From contig JAFGRW010000054.1 of the NCBI GenBank assembly GCA_016934935.1, positions 81,900-145,899 of the forward strand: a DNA stretch of 64,000 nucleotides, written 5' to 3'. The stretch comes from Spirochaetota bacterium (lineage in GTDB: Bacteria; Spirochaetota; UBA4802; JAFGJZ01). Positions 26,812 to 35,904 of this stretch are shown in pieces. Every line of letters begins with the position of its first letter. Position 1 is the first letter of the stretch. The notes beneath the pieces were generated by a model. That model was not told the origin of the DNA. It was given only the letters and a program-made list of their open reading frames with translations, and did no database searches. The position numbers were made by a program, and so were the translations under genes.

Positions 26812-27849
26812 GTGATCGAAATAGTGCAAAAACTGGAAGATTATAATTTTTATTTACCTGAAAACCTTATAGCGCAGAATCCTGCAGAAAATAGGGAAGA
26901 TTCAAGATTATTGGTGCTTAGCCGTTCTGAAAAAACAATTAATCACGATCATTTTCGAAATATTTATCAACACATTAATGCTGGTGATGTTTTAGTATTT
27001 AATGATGCGAAGGTTATTCCAGCACGTCTCTGTTTTAAAAGGAGTAGCGGTGCTGAGGTTGAGATTGTTTTGGCAAGAATGATTAATCGATCAGAATGGT
27101 ATGTGATAAGCAATCGAACAAAAAAGCTTAAACCAGGTGAAAAAATTCAGTCATTAGCTGAACCGGGTTTGAATCTTGAAATAGTTGAACGTAAAGAAGA
27201 TTTTCTTTATGTTAAAAGTTCAAGTCCTCTCACAGATGAGTTGCTTATGCGAGTAGGTTCTATTCCCCTGCCTCCATATATTCAACGTGAGGCATCGGCA
27301 AATGATATAAAACGGTATCAGACCATTTATGCTCGCAAAACAGGTGCTGTTGCCGCGCCAACCGCAGGTCTTCATTTTACTAAAGAAATTATGGATAAAC
27401 TTGAAAAAAAAGGAGTAATTCTCAAGTATTTAACTCTTTACGTCTCGTGGGGAACTTTCAGTCCGGTAAGATCAGACAATATATCTGAACATAAAATGCA
27501 CAGTGAATATTATGATTTGAGCAAGGATGTAACAACTGAAATAAACAAAGCCCGAGTGGAAAAAAGACGAGTTATCGCTGTGGGAACAACAGCGCTAAGA
27601 GTTCTTGAAAGTACTTTTGTAAATGGAGTGAATGTGCCTGGTAGTGGGGACACAGATATCTTTATATACCCACCCTATAAAATCAAATCCATTGATGCAC
27701 TTATTACAAATTTCCATACACCTAAATCCACACTATTAATGTTGGTATCAGCTTTTGCCGGATATGATGCAATTATGAATGCATATAAAGAGGCGGTTGA
27801 CAACAATTACCGTTTTTTTTCGTACGGAGACTCGATGCTAATATGCTGA
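26812..27849 (+). CDS. queA: tRNA ribosyltransferase-isomerase QueA
   Basis: QueA transfers and isomerises the ribosyl group of S-adenosylmethionine onto 7-aminomethyl-7-deazaguanine in tRNA, giving epoxyqueuosine. The 345-residue protein is standard in length and carries LPENLIAQNPAENREDSRLL, FNDAKVIPARL, GSIPLPPYI, YARKTGAVAAPTAGLHFT and TNFHTPKSTLLMLVSAF. It starts with GTG at 26812, or GTG at 26824. It follows the SpoIID gene closely and ends the run that began with xerD. tgt is not in the window. Confidence 0.96.
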   Translation: MIEIVQKLEDYNFYLPENLIAQNPAENREDSRLLVLSRSEKTINHDHFRNIYQHINAGDVLVFNDAKVIPARLCFKRSSGAEVEIVLARMINRSEWYVISNRTKKLKPGEKIQSLAEPGLNLEIVERKEDFLYVKSSSPLTDELLMRVGSIPLPPYIQREASANDIKRYQTIYARKTGAVAAPTAGLHFTKEIMDKLEKKGVILKYLTLYVSWGTFSPVRSDNISEHKMHSEYYDLSKDVTTEINKARVEKRRVIAVGTTALRVLESTFVNGVNVPGSGDTDIFIYPPYKIKSIDALITNFHTPKSTLLMLVSAFAGYDAIMNAYKEAVDNNYRFFSYGDSMLIC

Positions 27850-28254
27850 GCGCCAGTATTCTTATTATTATTTGTATTGGCTTGTGGTTTGACCTCAATT
27901 ATGAATGTTTTACCCCCCTCTTTATCTTTAAAAGTTAATGAACTAGAAATCAAGATTATCAGGTATTTTTGATAATTTGCTGAACATGCATGTTATTAGA
28001 ATACAGCTATTGAAGATTGTCTTTGTATGTTGCTCATATAAGAACAAAATGTCTTTAACAAAGAAGAAAATCCCGCAAGTAAAACGAAATTTAAATTTCA
28101 TAGAATCATAATATTTCATAAAAAGCTAGAATTATAAGTTATTAAACTAGTTAATAAATCTGTGTTATATTAGTTGTTTGACAATTAAGTTTAAAATTAG
28201 ATAAATAGAGCAGTACAAATTTTTTTAGTATAGTTTGTTAGGGAGGCAGATATT
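27850..28254. other. AT-rich intergenic region
   Basis: These 405 bases separate queA from the Nif3 gene. I find no open frame with a ribosome-binding site, no tRNA-like fold and no copy of the dispersed repeat. Only the promoter-like site near 28178 and the strong site AGGGAGG before the next start stand out. Confidence 0.5.
28178..28206 (+). promoter_or_regulatory. Predicted promoter of the Nif3 operon
   Basis: TTGACA (28178-28183) is followed after 16-17 bases by GATAAA/ATAAAT, a partial -10 match. It lies about 50 bases upstream of the Nif3 start and would drive the long plus-strand run from Nif3 to recJ. Confidence 0.45.
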
Positions 28255-29046
28255 ATGCTGGTTAAGGATTTAATTGATTATATCAGAAAAAAGTTCCCTG
28301 AAGATATACAGGAATCGTATGATAATTCAGGCATACAGGTTTACAGGTCAGATGACAAGTTGACCGGCGTTCTTCTTGCGCTTGATATTCATGAAAAAGT
28401 GATAGATGATGCTTTAAGATTTGGATGTAATCTTATTATTACTCATCATCCGTTGTTTTTTAAATCTATTAAATCTGTTACGACTGAATCTTTTACTGGC
28501 AGGATAATCAACTCTTTAATAAAAAACAACATTTCCCACTATGCCATTCATACAAATCTTGACAAAGTTTACTGGAACAAACACGCACAGATGCTTGGCC
28601 TATTGAACATAGGTGTTATTGATCCGCATTTAAATACAGGTTATGGTTATGGTGCGTATGGAGAATTTCCTGATGAACCGTATATGGAAGATGTACTTCG
28701 ACTTGTAAAGAGAACTTTTGGTAATGAGTATTTGATTTATACAGGAGAACTTGACAGGAAAATCAAGTCTGTAGCGATAATGCCCGGCAGTGGTAGTTCG
28801 CTTGTTGAAAAGATGATCGAAGAAAAAGTCGATCTTTATATGTGCGGTGATATAAAGTACCATGACGCGTTTTCAGCCGAGGTAAATGGTTTAAACTTGA
28901 TTGACATCAGTCATTTTTCCAGTGAAATACATTATATGACCTTTTTGTCTGTCGATTTGCAAGATTACTTGACAAAAGCTTCTGTTGCAAACGGTATAAA
29001 ATTATTTACGTTGGCGAATAATCCATTGAAATGTTTCCAAGGGTGA
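28255..29046 (+). CDS. Nif3-like dinuclear metal protein
   Basis: Nif3/YbgI proteins form toroidal hexamers with two metal ions per subunit; their reaction is not settled (GTP cyclohydrolase I type 2 has been claimed for some). The 263-residue protein is the short bacterial form without the middle PII-like insert. It has YDNSGIQV, the metal ligands of ITHHPLFF, IHTNLDKV and the C-terminal DISHFSSE (His and Glu). The ATG follows AGGGAGGC. It starts a cluster with the zinc-ribbon and RNase H-like genes. Confidence 0.92.
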   Translation: MLVKDLIDYIRKKFPEDIQESYDNSGIQVYRSDDKLTGVLLALDIHEKVIDDALRFGCNLIITHHPLFFKSIKSVTTESFTGRIINSLIKNNISHYAIHTNLDKVYWNKHAQMLGLLNIGVIDPHLNTGYGYGAYGEFPDEPYMEDVLRLVKRTFGNEYLIYTGELDRKIKSVAIMPGSGSSLVEKMIEEKVDLYMCGDIKYHDAFSAEVNGLNLIDISHFSSEIHYMTFLSVDLQDYLTKASVANGIKLFTLANNPLKCFQG

Positions 29047-29052
29047 ATTTTA

Positions 29053-29754
29053 ATGAAAGAAAATATACGGCAGATGGAAGAGCTGCAGCGATATACTGAC
29101 GCAGTTATACGTGAAACAGGCGAGATTATATCAGCCAGAAAACGCATAGAAGAAATACAAAAAAATCAGCTTTATACTAAACAAAAATTTGATAAGCGCT
29201 TATCTGAATTAAAAAAATTGAAAAAAGAGACATCATCTTTGGAATTAATTCTGGAAGAAGCTGATGCTGCTGCAAGTAGGGTTAAAGACAAGATTAACAG
29301 CGCTCAAAACGAAAAAGAGTTGTCGGCGGGTTCTAATGAACTTGATAAAATTAATTCGGAAAAGGATATTATTGAAGAGCAGTTACTTGCAAATTTTGAT
29401 AAAATATCAGAAGAAGAGGAATTAATTAAAAAAGAAGAGATCATTTTTGAGAAAAATACAAATAGTGATAATTCTACTCTGAAAGAACTGAATGAAAGAA
29501 TAGACCGATTACAAACAATTAAAGAAGAAAACCAGAAGAAGTTCGAGGCCGGTCTTCTTTTACTTGAACCCAAATTACGATCTCGATTTGCTAAACTTTC
29601 TGAATCTAAAGATGGGAAAGCAATTGTCAAGATGGAAAATGGAGTTTGTATGGGGTGCAATAACACTGTACCTCCAAATGATCTTTCTGTCGTTAATTCC
29701 GGTGAATTATGTATATGTACAAATTGTGGAAAATATTTATATAGCGGTCGTTAG
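29053..29754 (+). CDS. Coiled-coil C4 zinc-ribbon protein
   Basis: A 233-residue protein of the CT398/zf-RING_7 family. The first 170 residues form an antiparallel coiled coil rich in Lys/Glu. The C-terminal 45 residues carry CMGCN and CTNCGKYLY, a four-cysteine zinc ribbon. Relatives may bind nucleic acid or chaperone flagellar/sigma-54 proteins (Chlamydia CT398), but the general role is unknown. It begins six bases after the Nif3 stop, as in the actinobacterial Nif3 clusters I remember. Confidence 0.9.
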   Translation: MKENIRQMEELQRYTDAVIRETGEIISARKRIEEIQKNQLYTKQKFDKRLSELKKLKKETSSLELILEEADAAASRVKDKINSAQNEKELSAGSNELDKINSEKDIIEEQLLANFDKISEEEELIKKEEIIFEKNTNSDNSTLKELNERIDRLQTIKEENQKKFEAGLLLLEPKLRSRFAKLSESKDGKAIVKMENGVCMGCNNTVPPNDLSVVNSGELCICTNCGKYLYSGR

Positions 29755-29799
29755 TAAATAATAGTAATTGTGTTTTAATGTTAAAAAAGGATAAATCTT

Positions 29800-30450
29800 A
29801 TGATGCTTAGTATTGATAAAGTTCTTTCTCTTTTGGAAGATGGTAAAACAGTTCAAAAAATTGCGGAACTTGCCGATAGCTCGATCGAAGACGTAATATC
29901 ACTTATCAGGGAAGCAAGGAAAATTATTACCCAAAAAGATCCTCAAAAATCTAGAAAAAAAGTGAAATTCAAGAAAAAAATTGAACAAAATTCAGATTTA
30001 GGCGTTATAGACAATGAAGAGTTGGATATATTCAAGGGGGCTGATTTATCGGTCGTTCCATTAGAGAATATCTTAACATTTTATTGCGCAGTATCAGAGT
30101 CTAATGGAGCTGTTTCAGTCGCAATAATTATACAAGACAACGAGGGGCGTCGAGTGGGCAAGGTTCAGTACAGAGAAAACACAAAATCAAAACGGCTGGC
30201 CCTGTTGAAATCCTTGTTGAGATGTGAACAAATTGCTTCATATTTTAAATCTGTTAAAACCAGATTACGCTTTGATGATGAGTATCTTTATCGTCAAATA
30301 ACCGGGAAAAATACAGAAATAGAAAAAAAACTGATAAACTATGTTGGAGATATGAGAGTCCTTCTTGAGTCACGAAAAAATGAAATTCTTATTGAGTTGA
30401 TAGAATCTCATCAAAATGAAAAAGCGCATTTTTTAACGGAGAATCAATGA
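29800..30450 (+). CDS. RNase H-like protein lacking catalytic residues
   Basis: A 216-residue protein. Residues 1-45 look like a helix-turn-helix ('TVQKIAELADSSIEDVISLI') and a Lys-rich linker follows. From about residue 88 the pattern FYCAVSESNGAVSVAIIIQD, then a helix, then RLRFDDEYLYRQITGK matches the order of an RNase HI fold. The first Asp of the DGS motif and the Glu of the AEY helix are replaced; only the Asp of the LRFDDE strand remains. I infer a catalytically dead RNase H-like domain. The gene overlaps recJ by four bases (ATGA). In actinobacteria an RNase H domain also sits next to Nif3 and the zinc-ribbon gene, which supports this reading. Confidence 0.6.
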   Translation: MMLSIDKVLSLLEDGKTVQKIAELADSSIEDVISLIREARKIITQKDPQKSRKKVKFKKKIEQNSDLGVIDNEELDIFKGADLSVVPLENILTFYCAVSESNGAVSVAIIIQDNEGRRVGKVQYRENTKSKRLALLKSLLRCEQIASYFKSVKTRLRFDDEYLYRQITGKNTEIEKKLINYVGDMRVLLESRKNEILIELIESHQNEKAHFLTENQ

Positions 30451-32468
30451 AAGAAAACTGGTTGTTGAAACCGGTAGATTCCGAGCAAATAAAGTATTTG
30501 GCAGAAACAAGTCAGCTTGATTATGACCTTGTTGCCATTCTTATGAGACGCGGTTATACTGATTTAAATAGTATAATAGATTTGATGTATCCTTCCTATG
30601 CAGCTCTTCATTCTCCATTCTTAATGTTAAATATGTATCAAGCTGTAGATCTTCTTAGAAAAAGTACAGTTTCTGGAAAAAAAATTGGCATTTTTTCTGA
30701 TTCTGATCTTGATGGCCTGACTTCACTTTATATTGTTAAAAATCTGCTTGATAAACTAGGTATCGAAACTTTTTGTTATTATCCAAACCGGGAACATTCA
30801 GAATATGGACTAACAGATGAAGTTGCCGAAATTTTTATTAAGCAAAAAGTCGATCTGCTTATAACACTTGATTGCGGTATCAGAGATATCATTCCGATTT
30901 CAATTTTGCGCAAGTCGAATATTCCGGTTCTTGTTTGTGATCACCATGAGCCAGATACTGTTTTACCTGAAGCAGTCATAGTTAACCCCAAACTACATGA
31001 TTGCGCTTACCCGTTTAAGGAGCTTGCAGGTGTAGGAGTAGCATTTAAACTGTGTCAGGCTTTTTTACTTTCATTTTTGCCAATATATGGTAAAAGAACA
31101 GCTCTATTGTTTAAAAAGGATGATTGCTACGCAATGCATTTTTTTATGGACGGTATTGCTCTTGATGATGATAAAATAGAATTTTTTTATTTCCAGGAGA
31201 TACACCGCTATACTGGTAACGAAGATATTATTTGCTATTATGGAATTGATGAAAAAGAGATCGTAGAAATTGAAAGATATACCAATCACTCAATTACTAA
31301 TATTGTGAATCAGGCTTTTGGCGCAAATACGTTTTCAGCACTGTTTAAAAAATTGTTACTGATTTACAGGAATGATAAGAATCAGGTTGAAAAAGCCCTG
31401 GTTCATGTCTATCGGGAGTCAATCTTCATGATCCCGGCAAAAATTGGTGACTTTATCCGTGAAGTTATGCCGTATATTGCTATTGGAACAATTGCTGATG
31501 TTGTGCCTGTTAGAGATGAGAACAGGATTTTTACAGCTAAAGGTATTGATCAGTTTAATGATTGTGATAGCAGCACTTTAGTGCAGCTTAAAAATTTTTG
31601 CAAAACGCGTATAACGTCTAAAGTAATCGGTTGGCAGGTAGCACCACTATTAAACAGTCCTGGTCGATTTGGCAAAACGGCGTTGACAGCTGATTTTTTT
31701 CTAAAGCCGCAAAACAGTGTTGATATCCTGTGTACTATAAGTGAATTGAATGATTATAGAAAAAAATATGTAAAAGACCTGGTTGCGGGTGTAATATCTG
31801 AAAATCATGAGGTTTTTCTCGATTGCTCTGTTATTTATACAAGGTTTGATAAAATAGAAGAGGGGATAAGCGGACTTATAGCTTCAAGATTGGTAGATGA
31901 ATATGATAAACCGGCGGTAGTAGTTGTTCAAATAGACGACCATTATTGTAAGGGGTCGGGAAGAAGTCCGTTCAGCGGTTTTTATTCCTTATTTGAACCA
32001 CACAGCTCCATTTTTGAGCGCTTTGGAGGACATGATCAGGCATTAGGATTTACGATTTGTAATGAAAATTTGGCAAAATTCAAAACTCTTATCGAAGGTT
32101 TCAATTTTGGTGATAACTATGGAAAGAAAGAGATTGTGATCGATTTAGAGATAGACGTTTCGAATATAGACTATTCTTTTATAAAAAAAATCAGCAGTTT
32201 GGAACCTTTTGGTGCTGAAAACCAACCTCCAGTATTTCTTTCAAGAGGGGTGGTTTTTGAAGAGTTAAAAATATTTGGTAAAAAACAAGAACATGCCAAA
32301 TTATTTACTACCAACAAGTTTTTAGAAATTATTATATGGAATGGATCACAGAAAGCAGAAGAGTTATTTGGAGCAGGTGTGGCTGATATTGTGTATAGTC
32401 TGGAATTAAGTAATTATATGGGTTCACAAATAATAAGGATGAATATGATTGAGACGAAAATAAATTGA
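30447..32468 (+). CDS. recJ: Single-stranded-DNA exonuclease RecJ
   Basis: RecJ degrades single-stranded DNA 5'-3' in recombination and repair. DHH motifs are present: FSDSDLDGLTS, LLITLDCGIRD, VCDHHEPD and GTIADVVPVRDENR, then LLNSPGRFG. The DHHA1 part has ASRLVDEYDKPAVV and GSGRSPFSGF with FERFGGHDQALGF, followed by an OB-like C-terminal segment. Length is 673. Roughly residues 208-340 form an insertion between the second half of the DHH domain and the GTIADV motif, where other RecJ proteins have about 25 residues. The start overlaps the preceding gene by four bases, so it is translationally coupled. Confidence 0.9.
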   Translation: MKENWLLKPVDSEQIKYLAETSQLDYDLVAILMRRGYTDLNSIIDLMYPSYAALHSPFLMLNMYQAVDLLRKSTVSGKKIGIFSDSDLDGLTSLYIVKNLLDKLGIETFCYYPNREHSEYGLTDEVAEIFIKQKVDLLITLDCGIRDIIPISILRKSNIPVLVCDHHEPDTVLPEAVIVNPKLHDCAYPFKELAGVGVAFKLCQAFLLSFLPIYGKRTALLFKKDDCYAMHFFMDGIALDDDKIEFFYFQEIHRYTGNEDIICYYGIDEKEIVEIERYTNHSITNIVNQAFGANTFSALFKKLLLIYRNDKNQVEKALVHVYRESIFMIPAKIGDFIREVMPYIAIGTIADVVPVRDENRIFTAKGIDQFNDCDSSTLVQLKNFCKTRITSKVIGWQVAPLLNSPGRFGKTALTADFFLKPQNSVDILCTISELNDYRKKYVKDLVAGVISENHEVFLDCSVIYTRFDKIEEGISGLIASRLVDEYDKPAVVVVQIDDHYCKGSGRSPFSGFYSLFEPHSSIFERFGGHDQALGFTICNENLAKFKTLIEGFNFGDNYGKKEIVIDLEIDVSNIDYSFIKKISSLEPFGAENQPPVFLSRGVVFEELKIFGKKQEHAKLFTTNKFLEIIIWNGSQKAEELFGAGVADIVYSLELSNYMGSQIIRMNMIETKIN

Positions 32469-32547
32469 CATTTTCACAATAATAACTATTTTCAACTTGT
32501 GGTTTATTTAATCAGTATAACCTCAATAATAAATGAAGGGGTCTTTA

Positions 32548-32847
32548 ATGGACATTAAAATAACAGAAAATGAGAGTTCAGTCCTGGTTAAGGTTTCCGG
32601 TGATATCGAAATGATGACTATCAAGGATTTTAAGGATCAGCTTTTATTATTAGGTAAGGATTCGGATAAAGACATTGAACTGGATATGGGTGATGTTAAC
32701 TATATCGATTCTTCTGGCGTTGGTGTTCTGATCAGTCTTTTAAAGCTTCAAAAGAAAAAAGATAAGTCTGTTACGATTACAGAAGTTAGCGATAAAGTGC
32801 TTAATGTTCTGAAACTTAGCTCGTTGGCAGATGTATTTGATTTATGA
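32548..32847 (+). CDS. STAS-domain anti-sigma factor antagonist
   Basis: A 99-residue single-domain STAS protein of the SpoIIAA/RsbV type. The phosphorylation motif YIDSSGVGV is intact, with Ser56 the expected kinase target. The ATG at 32548 has AAGGGG eight bases upstream; the earlier ATG at 32533 lies before that site. The last four bases overlap ispF (ATGA). No cognate kinase or phosphatase is in the window, so its partner is unknown. Confidence 0.9.
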   Translation: MDIKITENESSVLVKVSGDIEMMTIKDFKDQLLLLGKDSDKDIELDMGDVNYIDSSGVGVLISLLKLQKKKDKSVTITEVSDKVLNVLKLSSLADVFDL

Positions 32848-33350
32848 TTCGATCTTTAAGATGCGGAACTGGTTTTGATGTTCATCGGTTTTGTCAAGAC
32901 CGGGATCTTGTTCTTGGAGGTGTGGTTGTTAAACACCCCCTTGGGTTGGCAGGGCATTCTGATGCGGATGTCCTGGTTCATGCCCTGATGGATGCTCTTC
33001 TTGGTGCTGCAGCTTTGCCGGATATAGGTAGCTTCTTTCCAGATAACGATGTAACATACCAAAATATCAGTAGTATTGTTTTATTGCAAAAAGTTAAATC
33101 CATTTTAAACGAAAGTGGTTTCGAGATTATCAATATTGATACCACAATTATATGCGAAAAGCCGAAGGTTGGTCCCTATATTGCTTTGATGAAAAAAAAA
33201 ATTGGAAATGCTCTTGAAGTGAGTGAAGATCTTGTTGGAATCAAGGCAACTACAACAGAAAAACTGGGGTTTACTGGTCGTGAAGAGGGAATTGCCTGCC
33301 AGGCTGCGGTTCTTCTTTTTAAAAAAACCGAAAATAAAACAATTGACTGA
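32844..33350 (+). CDS. ispF: 2-C-methyl-D-erythritol 2,4-cyclodiphosphate synthase
   Basis: IspF makes the cyclic diphosphate in the MEP isoprenoid pathway. The zinc site GTGFDVHRF and the motif GHSDADVLVHALMDALLGAA are intact, with DIGSFFPDND and the C-terminal ATTTEKLGFTGREEGIACQA. The 168 residues are slightly above normal because of a short polar tail. Translation is coupled to the STAS gene through the ATGA overlap. Presence implies a MEP pathway in this organism. Confidence 0.96.
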   Translation: MIRSLRCGTGFDVHRFCQDRDLVLGGVVVKHPLGLAGHSDADVLVHALMDALLGAAALPDIGSFFPDNDVTYQNISSIVLLQKVKSILNESGFEIINIDTTIICEKPKVGPYIALMKKKIGNALEVSEDLVGIKATTTEKLGFTGREEGIACQAAVLLFKKTENKTID

Positions 33351-33427
33351 TATCCTGCCTAATTTATTAACAATATAATGTACCTTTGTCTGGTATTTTT
33401 ACAATCATAGATAGGAAAGTGCAAAAA

Positions 33428-34642
33428 ATGATCAAGAATGATATTACATTGTTGAAACGGGGAACAGAAGAAATTTTACCCGAAGATGATTTTGATAAAA
33501 AAGTTAAAGAGTCGGAAGAAAAACAAAAGCCTCTTATAATCAAGGCCGGTTTTGATCCGACAGCGCCGGATATTCATCTTGGACATACTGTGCTAATACG
33601 TAAAATGAAGCATTTTCAGCAAATGGGTCATACAGTTGTCTTTTTAATAGGTGATTTTACTGGAATGATTGGTGATCCAACGGGTAAGTCTGAAACTCGA
33701 AAAAAATTAAGCAGAGAAGAGGTGTTGGAAAACGCCGAAACTTATAAAAAACAGGTTTTTAAGATACTTGACCCTGACAAGACCATTATAGAGTTTAACT
33801 CTAAATGGTGTTCAAAAATGGATTTTGCAAATGTCCTGGAGTTGACATCGCACTATAATGTCGCGAGAATGCTTGAGCGGGATGATTTTTCAAAAAGGTA
33901 TAAAACAGGAAAATCAATTTCAATAATTGAATTTATGTATCCTTTGGTTCAGGGGTATGATTCCGTTATGCTTAAAGCAGATGTCGAATTAGGTGGAACG
34001 GATCAGAAGTTTAATCTGTTAGTTGGGCGGGATTTGCAAAAAGAGTATGGTTGTTCACAGCAGTCGATAATGACTGTGCCGCTACTTGTCGGCCTTGATG
34101 GTGTTCAGAAAATGAGTAAATCTCTTGGTAACTATATTGGTATTGATGAAAAGCCTGCTGATATTTTCGGTAAAGTAATGTCAATTTCTGATGATCTAAT
34201 GTTTACCTATTTTAATCTGGTAACAGATGTTCCATATGAAGATATTGATGATATTAAAATGAAAATGCAGGATGGAGCAGTGCATCCCCGAGATGTTAAA
34301 GTTCGTTTAGCCAAAGATATTTGTGCGCAATTTTATGATGAAGCTGTAGCGGATGAAGCCGAGCAGCAATTTAACACTATTTTTGTAAAAAAAGATGTAC
34401 CTGATGATATTGAAAAGTATAAAATTGAAAACGACATATTGGAAGAGGGAAAAATCTGGATTATTAAGCTGCTAGTTATTGCCGGGCTGGCAAAATCAAA
34501 CGGCGAAGCCAGAAGATTGATACAAGGTGGAGGCGTTTATCTCGATGGAGAGACGATTTTAGACGCCGATTTTGAGCTTGTGCTTCCAAGCTCATCCATA
34601 ATAAAAGTAGGGAAAAGACGTTTTATTAAAATTGTTTGTTAA
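33428..34642 (+). CDS. tyrS: Tyrosyl-tRNA synthetase
   Basis: TyrS charges tRNA-Tyr. The class I signatures are HLGH (residues 50-53) and QKMSKSLGN. Between them lie the tyrosine-specific motifs [12 protein letters not shown] and [15 protein letters not shown], and an S4 RNA-binding domain closes the protein ([17 protein letters not shown]). I chose the ATG at 33428, with AGGAAAG upstream, giving 404 residues. The HLGH-type sequence and length fit the TyrRZ-like class. The tRNA-Tyr gene is at 20968. Confidence 0.96.
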   Translation: MIKNDITLLKRGTEEILPEDDFDKKVKESEEKQKPLIIKAGFDPTAPDIHLGHTVLIRKMKHFQQMGHTVVFLIGDFTGMIGDPTGKSETRKKLSREEVLENAETYKKQVFKILDPDKTIIEFNSKWCSKMDFANVLELTSHYNVARMLERDDFSKRYKTGKSISIIEFMYPLVQGYDSVMLKADVELGGTDQKFNLLVGRDLQKEYGCSQQSIMTVPLLVGLDGVQKMSKSLGNYIGIDEKPADIFGKVMSISDDLMFTYFNLVTDVPYEDIDDIKMKMQDGAVHPRDVKVRLAKDICAQFYDEAVADEAEQQFNTIFVKKDVPDDIEKYKIENDILEEGKIWIIKLLVIAGLAKSNGEARRLIQGGGVYLDGETILDADFELVLPSSSIIKVGKRRFIKIVC

Positions 34643-34667
34643 AATGTGTAACTAACCGGAAAGGTAT

Positions 34668-35243
34668 ATGTCTGATTTAACAGAAGAAGAGATAATAGAC
34701 AGGGTAAAGAATGGTGAAACGGAACTCTTGGGTGTTTTAATTGAAAAATATCAGGATAGGGTTTTTCGTTACACATATTCAAACCTTGGTAACTACGATG
34801 ATGCTTTAGAGGCGACGCAGGATATATTTGTTAGTGTTTTCCGTTCTATCGCAAAATTCAGGGGAGAGTCCAAGTTTTCGACATGGCTTTATAGTATAAC
34901 TTCGAATTACTGTAAGAACTATAAAAGAAAACGCGGACGAATGAGTCTTGTTTCATTATTTCGATCCGATGATGAAGATTTTGGAGAACTTCCCATTGAG
35001 GATGAGAGAGAAGATCTTGAGAAACAGTTTGAACTTTCAAATGCAATGGATATAGCCAGAGAAGAGTTGGCAAAGTTGCCAGATGATTATAAAAATATTC
35101 TTTTGCTTCGAGAAATAGAAGAGATGTCCTATGAAGATATTTCGGAAGAACTGAATATATCGCTTTCGAATGTTAAAGTTCGGATACATAGAGGGCGTGC
35201 GATGCTTAAACAGCGTTTAATAGAAAGAGGTGTAGTCGAATGA
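34668..35243 (+). CDS. ECF-type RNA polymerase sigma factor
   Basis: A 191-residue sigma-70 family member of group IV. Region 2 reads NLGNYDDALEATQDIFVSVFR and FRGESKFSTWLYSITSNYCKNY; region 4 reads LPDDYKNILLLREIEEMSYEDI and ALNIS-like DNA-binding helix SNVKVRIHRGRAML. An acidic spacer lies between. The ATG follows AAAGG. It overlaps the next gene by four bases, as expected of a sigma and anti-sigma pair. Target promoters cannot be told from the window. Confidence 0.92.
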   Translation: MSDLTEEEIIDRVKNGETELLGVLIEKYQDRVFRYTYSNLGNYDDALEATQDIFVSVFRSIAKFRGESKFSTWLYSITSNYCKNYKRKRGRMSLVSLFRSDDEDFGELPIEDEREDLEKQFELSNAMDIAREELAKLPDDYKNILLLREIEEMSYEDISEELNISLSNVKVRIHRGRAMLKQRLIERGVVE

Positions 35244-35899
35244 GCGCAAAAAGATGTGTTGATGAAAAGATTTCTGATATTTATGATCTTTATGCAAGCG
35301 GTAACACTATTGATTGTTTAAAATCGTTATCATCATCTGAGTTGGCAGAATTTAAAAAATTAGAAAAGACTTTGAGTCTTGTGCATGGATTAAGGGCTGT
35401 TCATATTTCAAATAGAAATTATTTTACCACTAAAACTCTCAATTGCTGTAAACAAACAAATTTGCGATATGCAGGATTCGGTAAATATATCGCATCGAAG
35501 CCTTTTGTTTCGGGGGCTGTGGCCGCAGTTTTTGCTGTTGTTCTGACTGTCTCGTTGGTAACTTTAAATAGAGAAAATGATTCAGTGCCTTTTTCGGGAA
35601 CAACAGTTGCAAATGAGTTTAATATTAATTCTGAATATGAAAAAGATATTAATATCATCAAAAATGCTATTATTTCTCTTGGGGGACGAGTTGTTGATTC
35701 TAAAGATGGAATGCTAAAGGTTCAAGCTTCCATATCTGACTATATGGCAATAAAGAAAGAACTTACTCTTTCGGCGGAAGAGAAGGTTTTTTTAAATAAC
35801 AATAACCGATTAAGGTCAGTTGGTACAAATTCTGGCTATATTAGTTCTAAATATATCGAAGAAGTGATAACTTTTACTGTTTATCCCAAGAAAAAGTAA
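35240..35899 (+). CDS. Probable membrane anti-sigma factor
   Basis: A 219-residue single-pass membrane protein. The cytoplasmic part is about 85 residues, a TM helix runs near 90-110 (VSGAVAAVFAVVLTVSLVTL), and the outer domain of about 105 residues resembles the DUF4349-like/anti-sigma sensory modules ('SLGGRVVDSKDGMLKVQASI'). The classic zinc-associated motif HxxxCxxC is absent; only an isolated CC pair (TLNCCKQ) is seen. Coupling by the ATGA overlap to the ECF sigma gene is the main reason for the call. Confidence 0.6.
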   Translation: MSAKRCVDEKISDIYDLYASGNTIDCLKSLSSSELAEFKKLEKTLSLVHGLRAVHISNRNYFTTKTLNCCKQTNLRYAGFGKYIASKPFVSGAVAAVFAVVLTVSLVTLNRENDSVPFSGTTVANEFNINSEYEKDINIIKNAIISLGGRVVDSKDGMLKVQASISDYMAIKKELTLSAEEKVFLNNNNRLRSVGTNSGYISSKYIEEVITFTVYPKKK

Positions 35900-35904
35900 T
35901 AATA

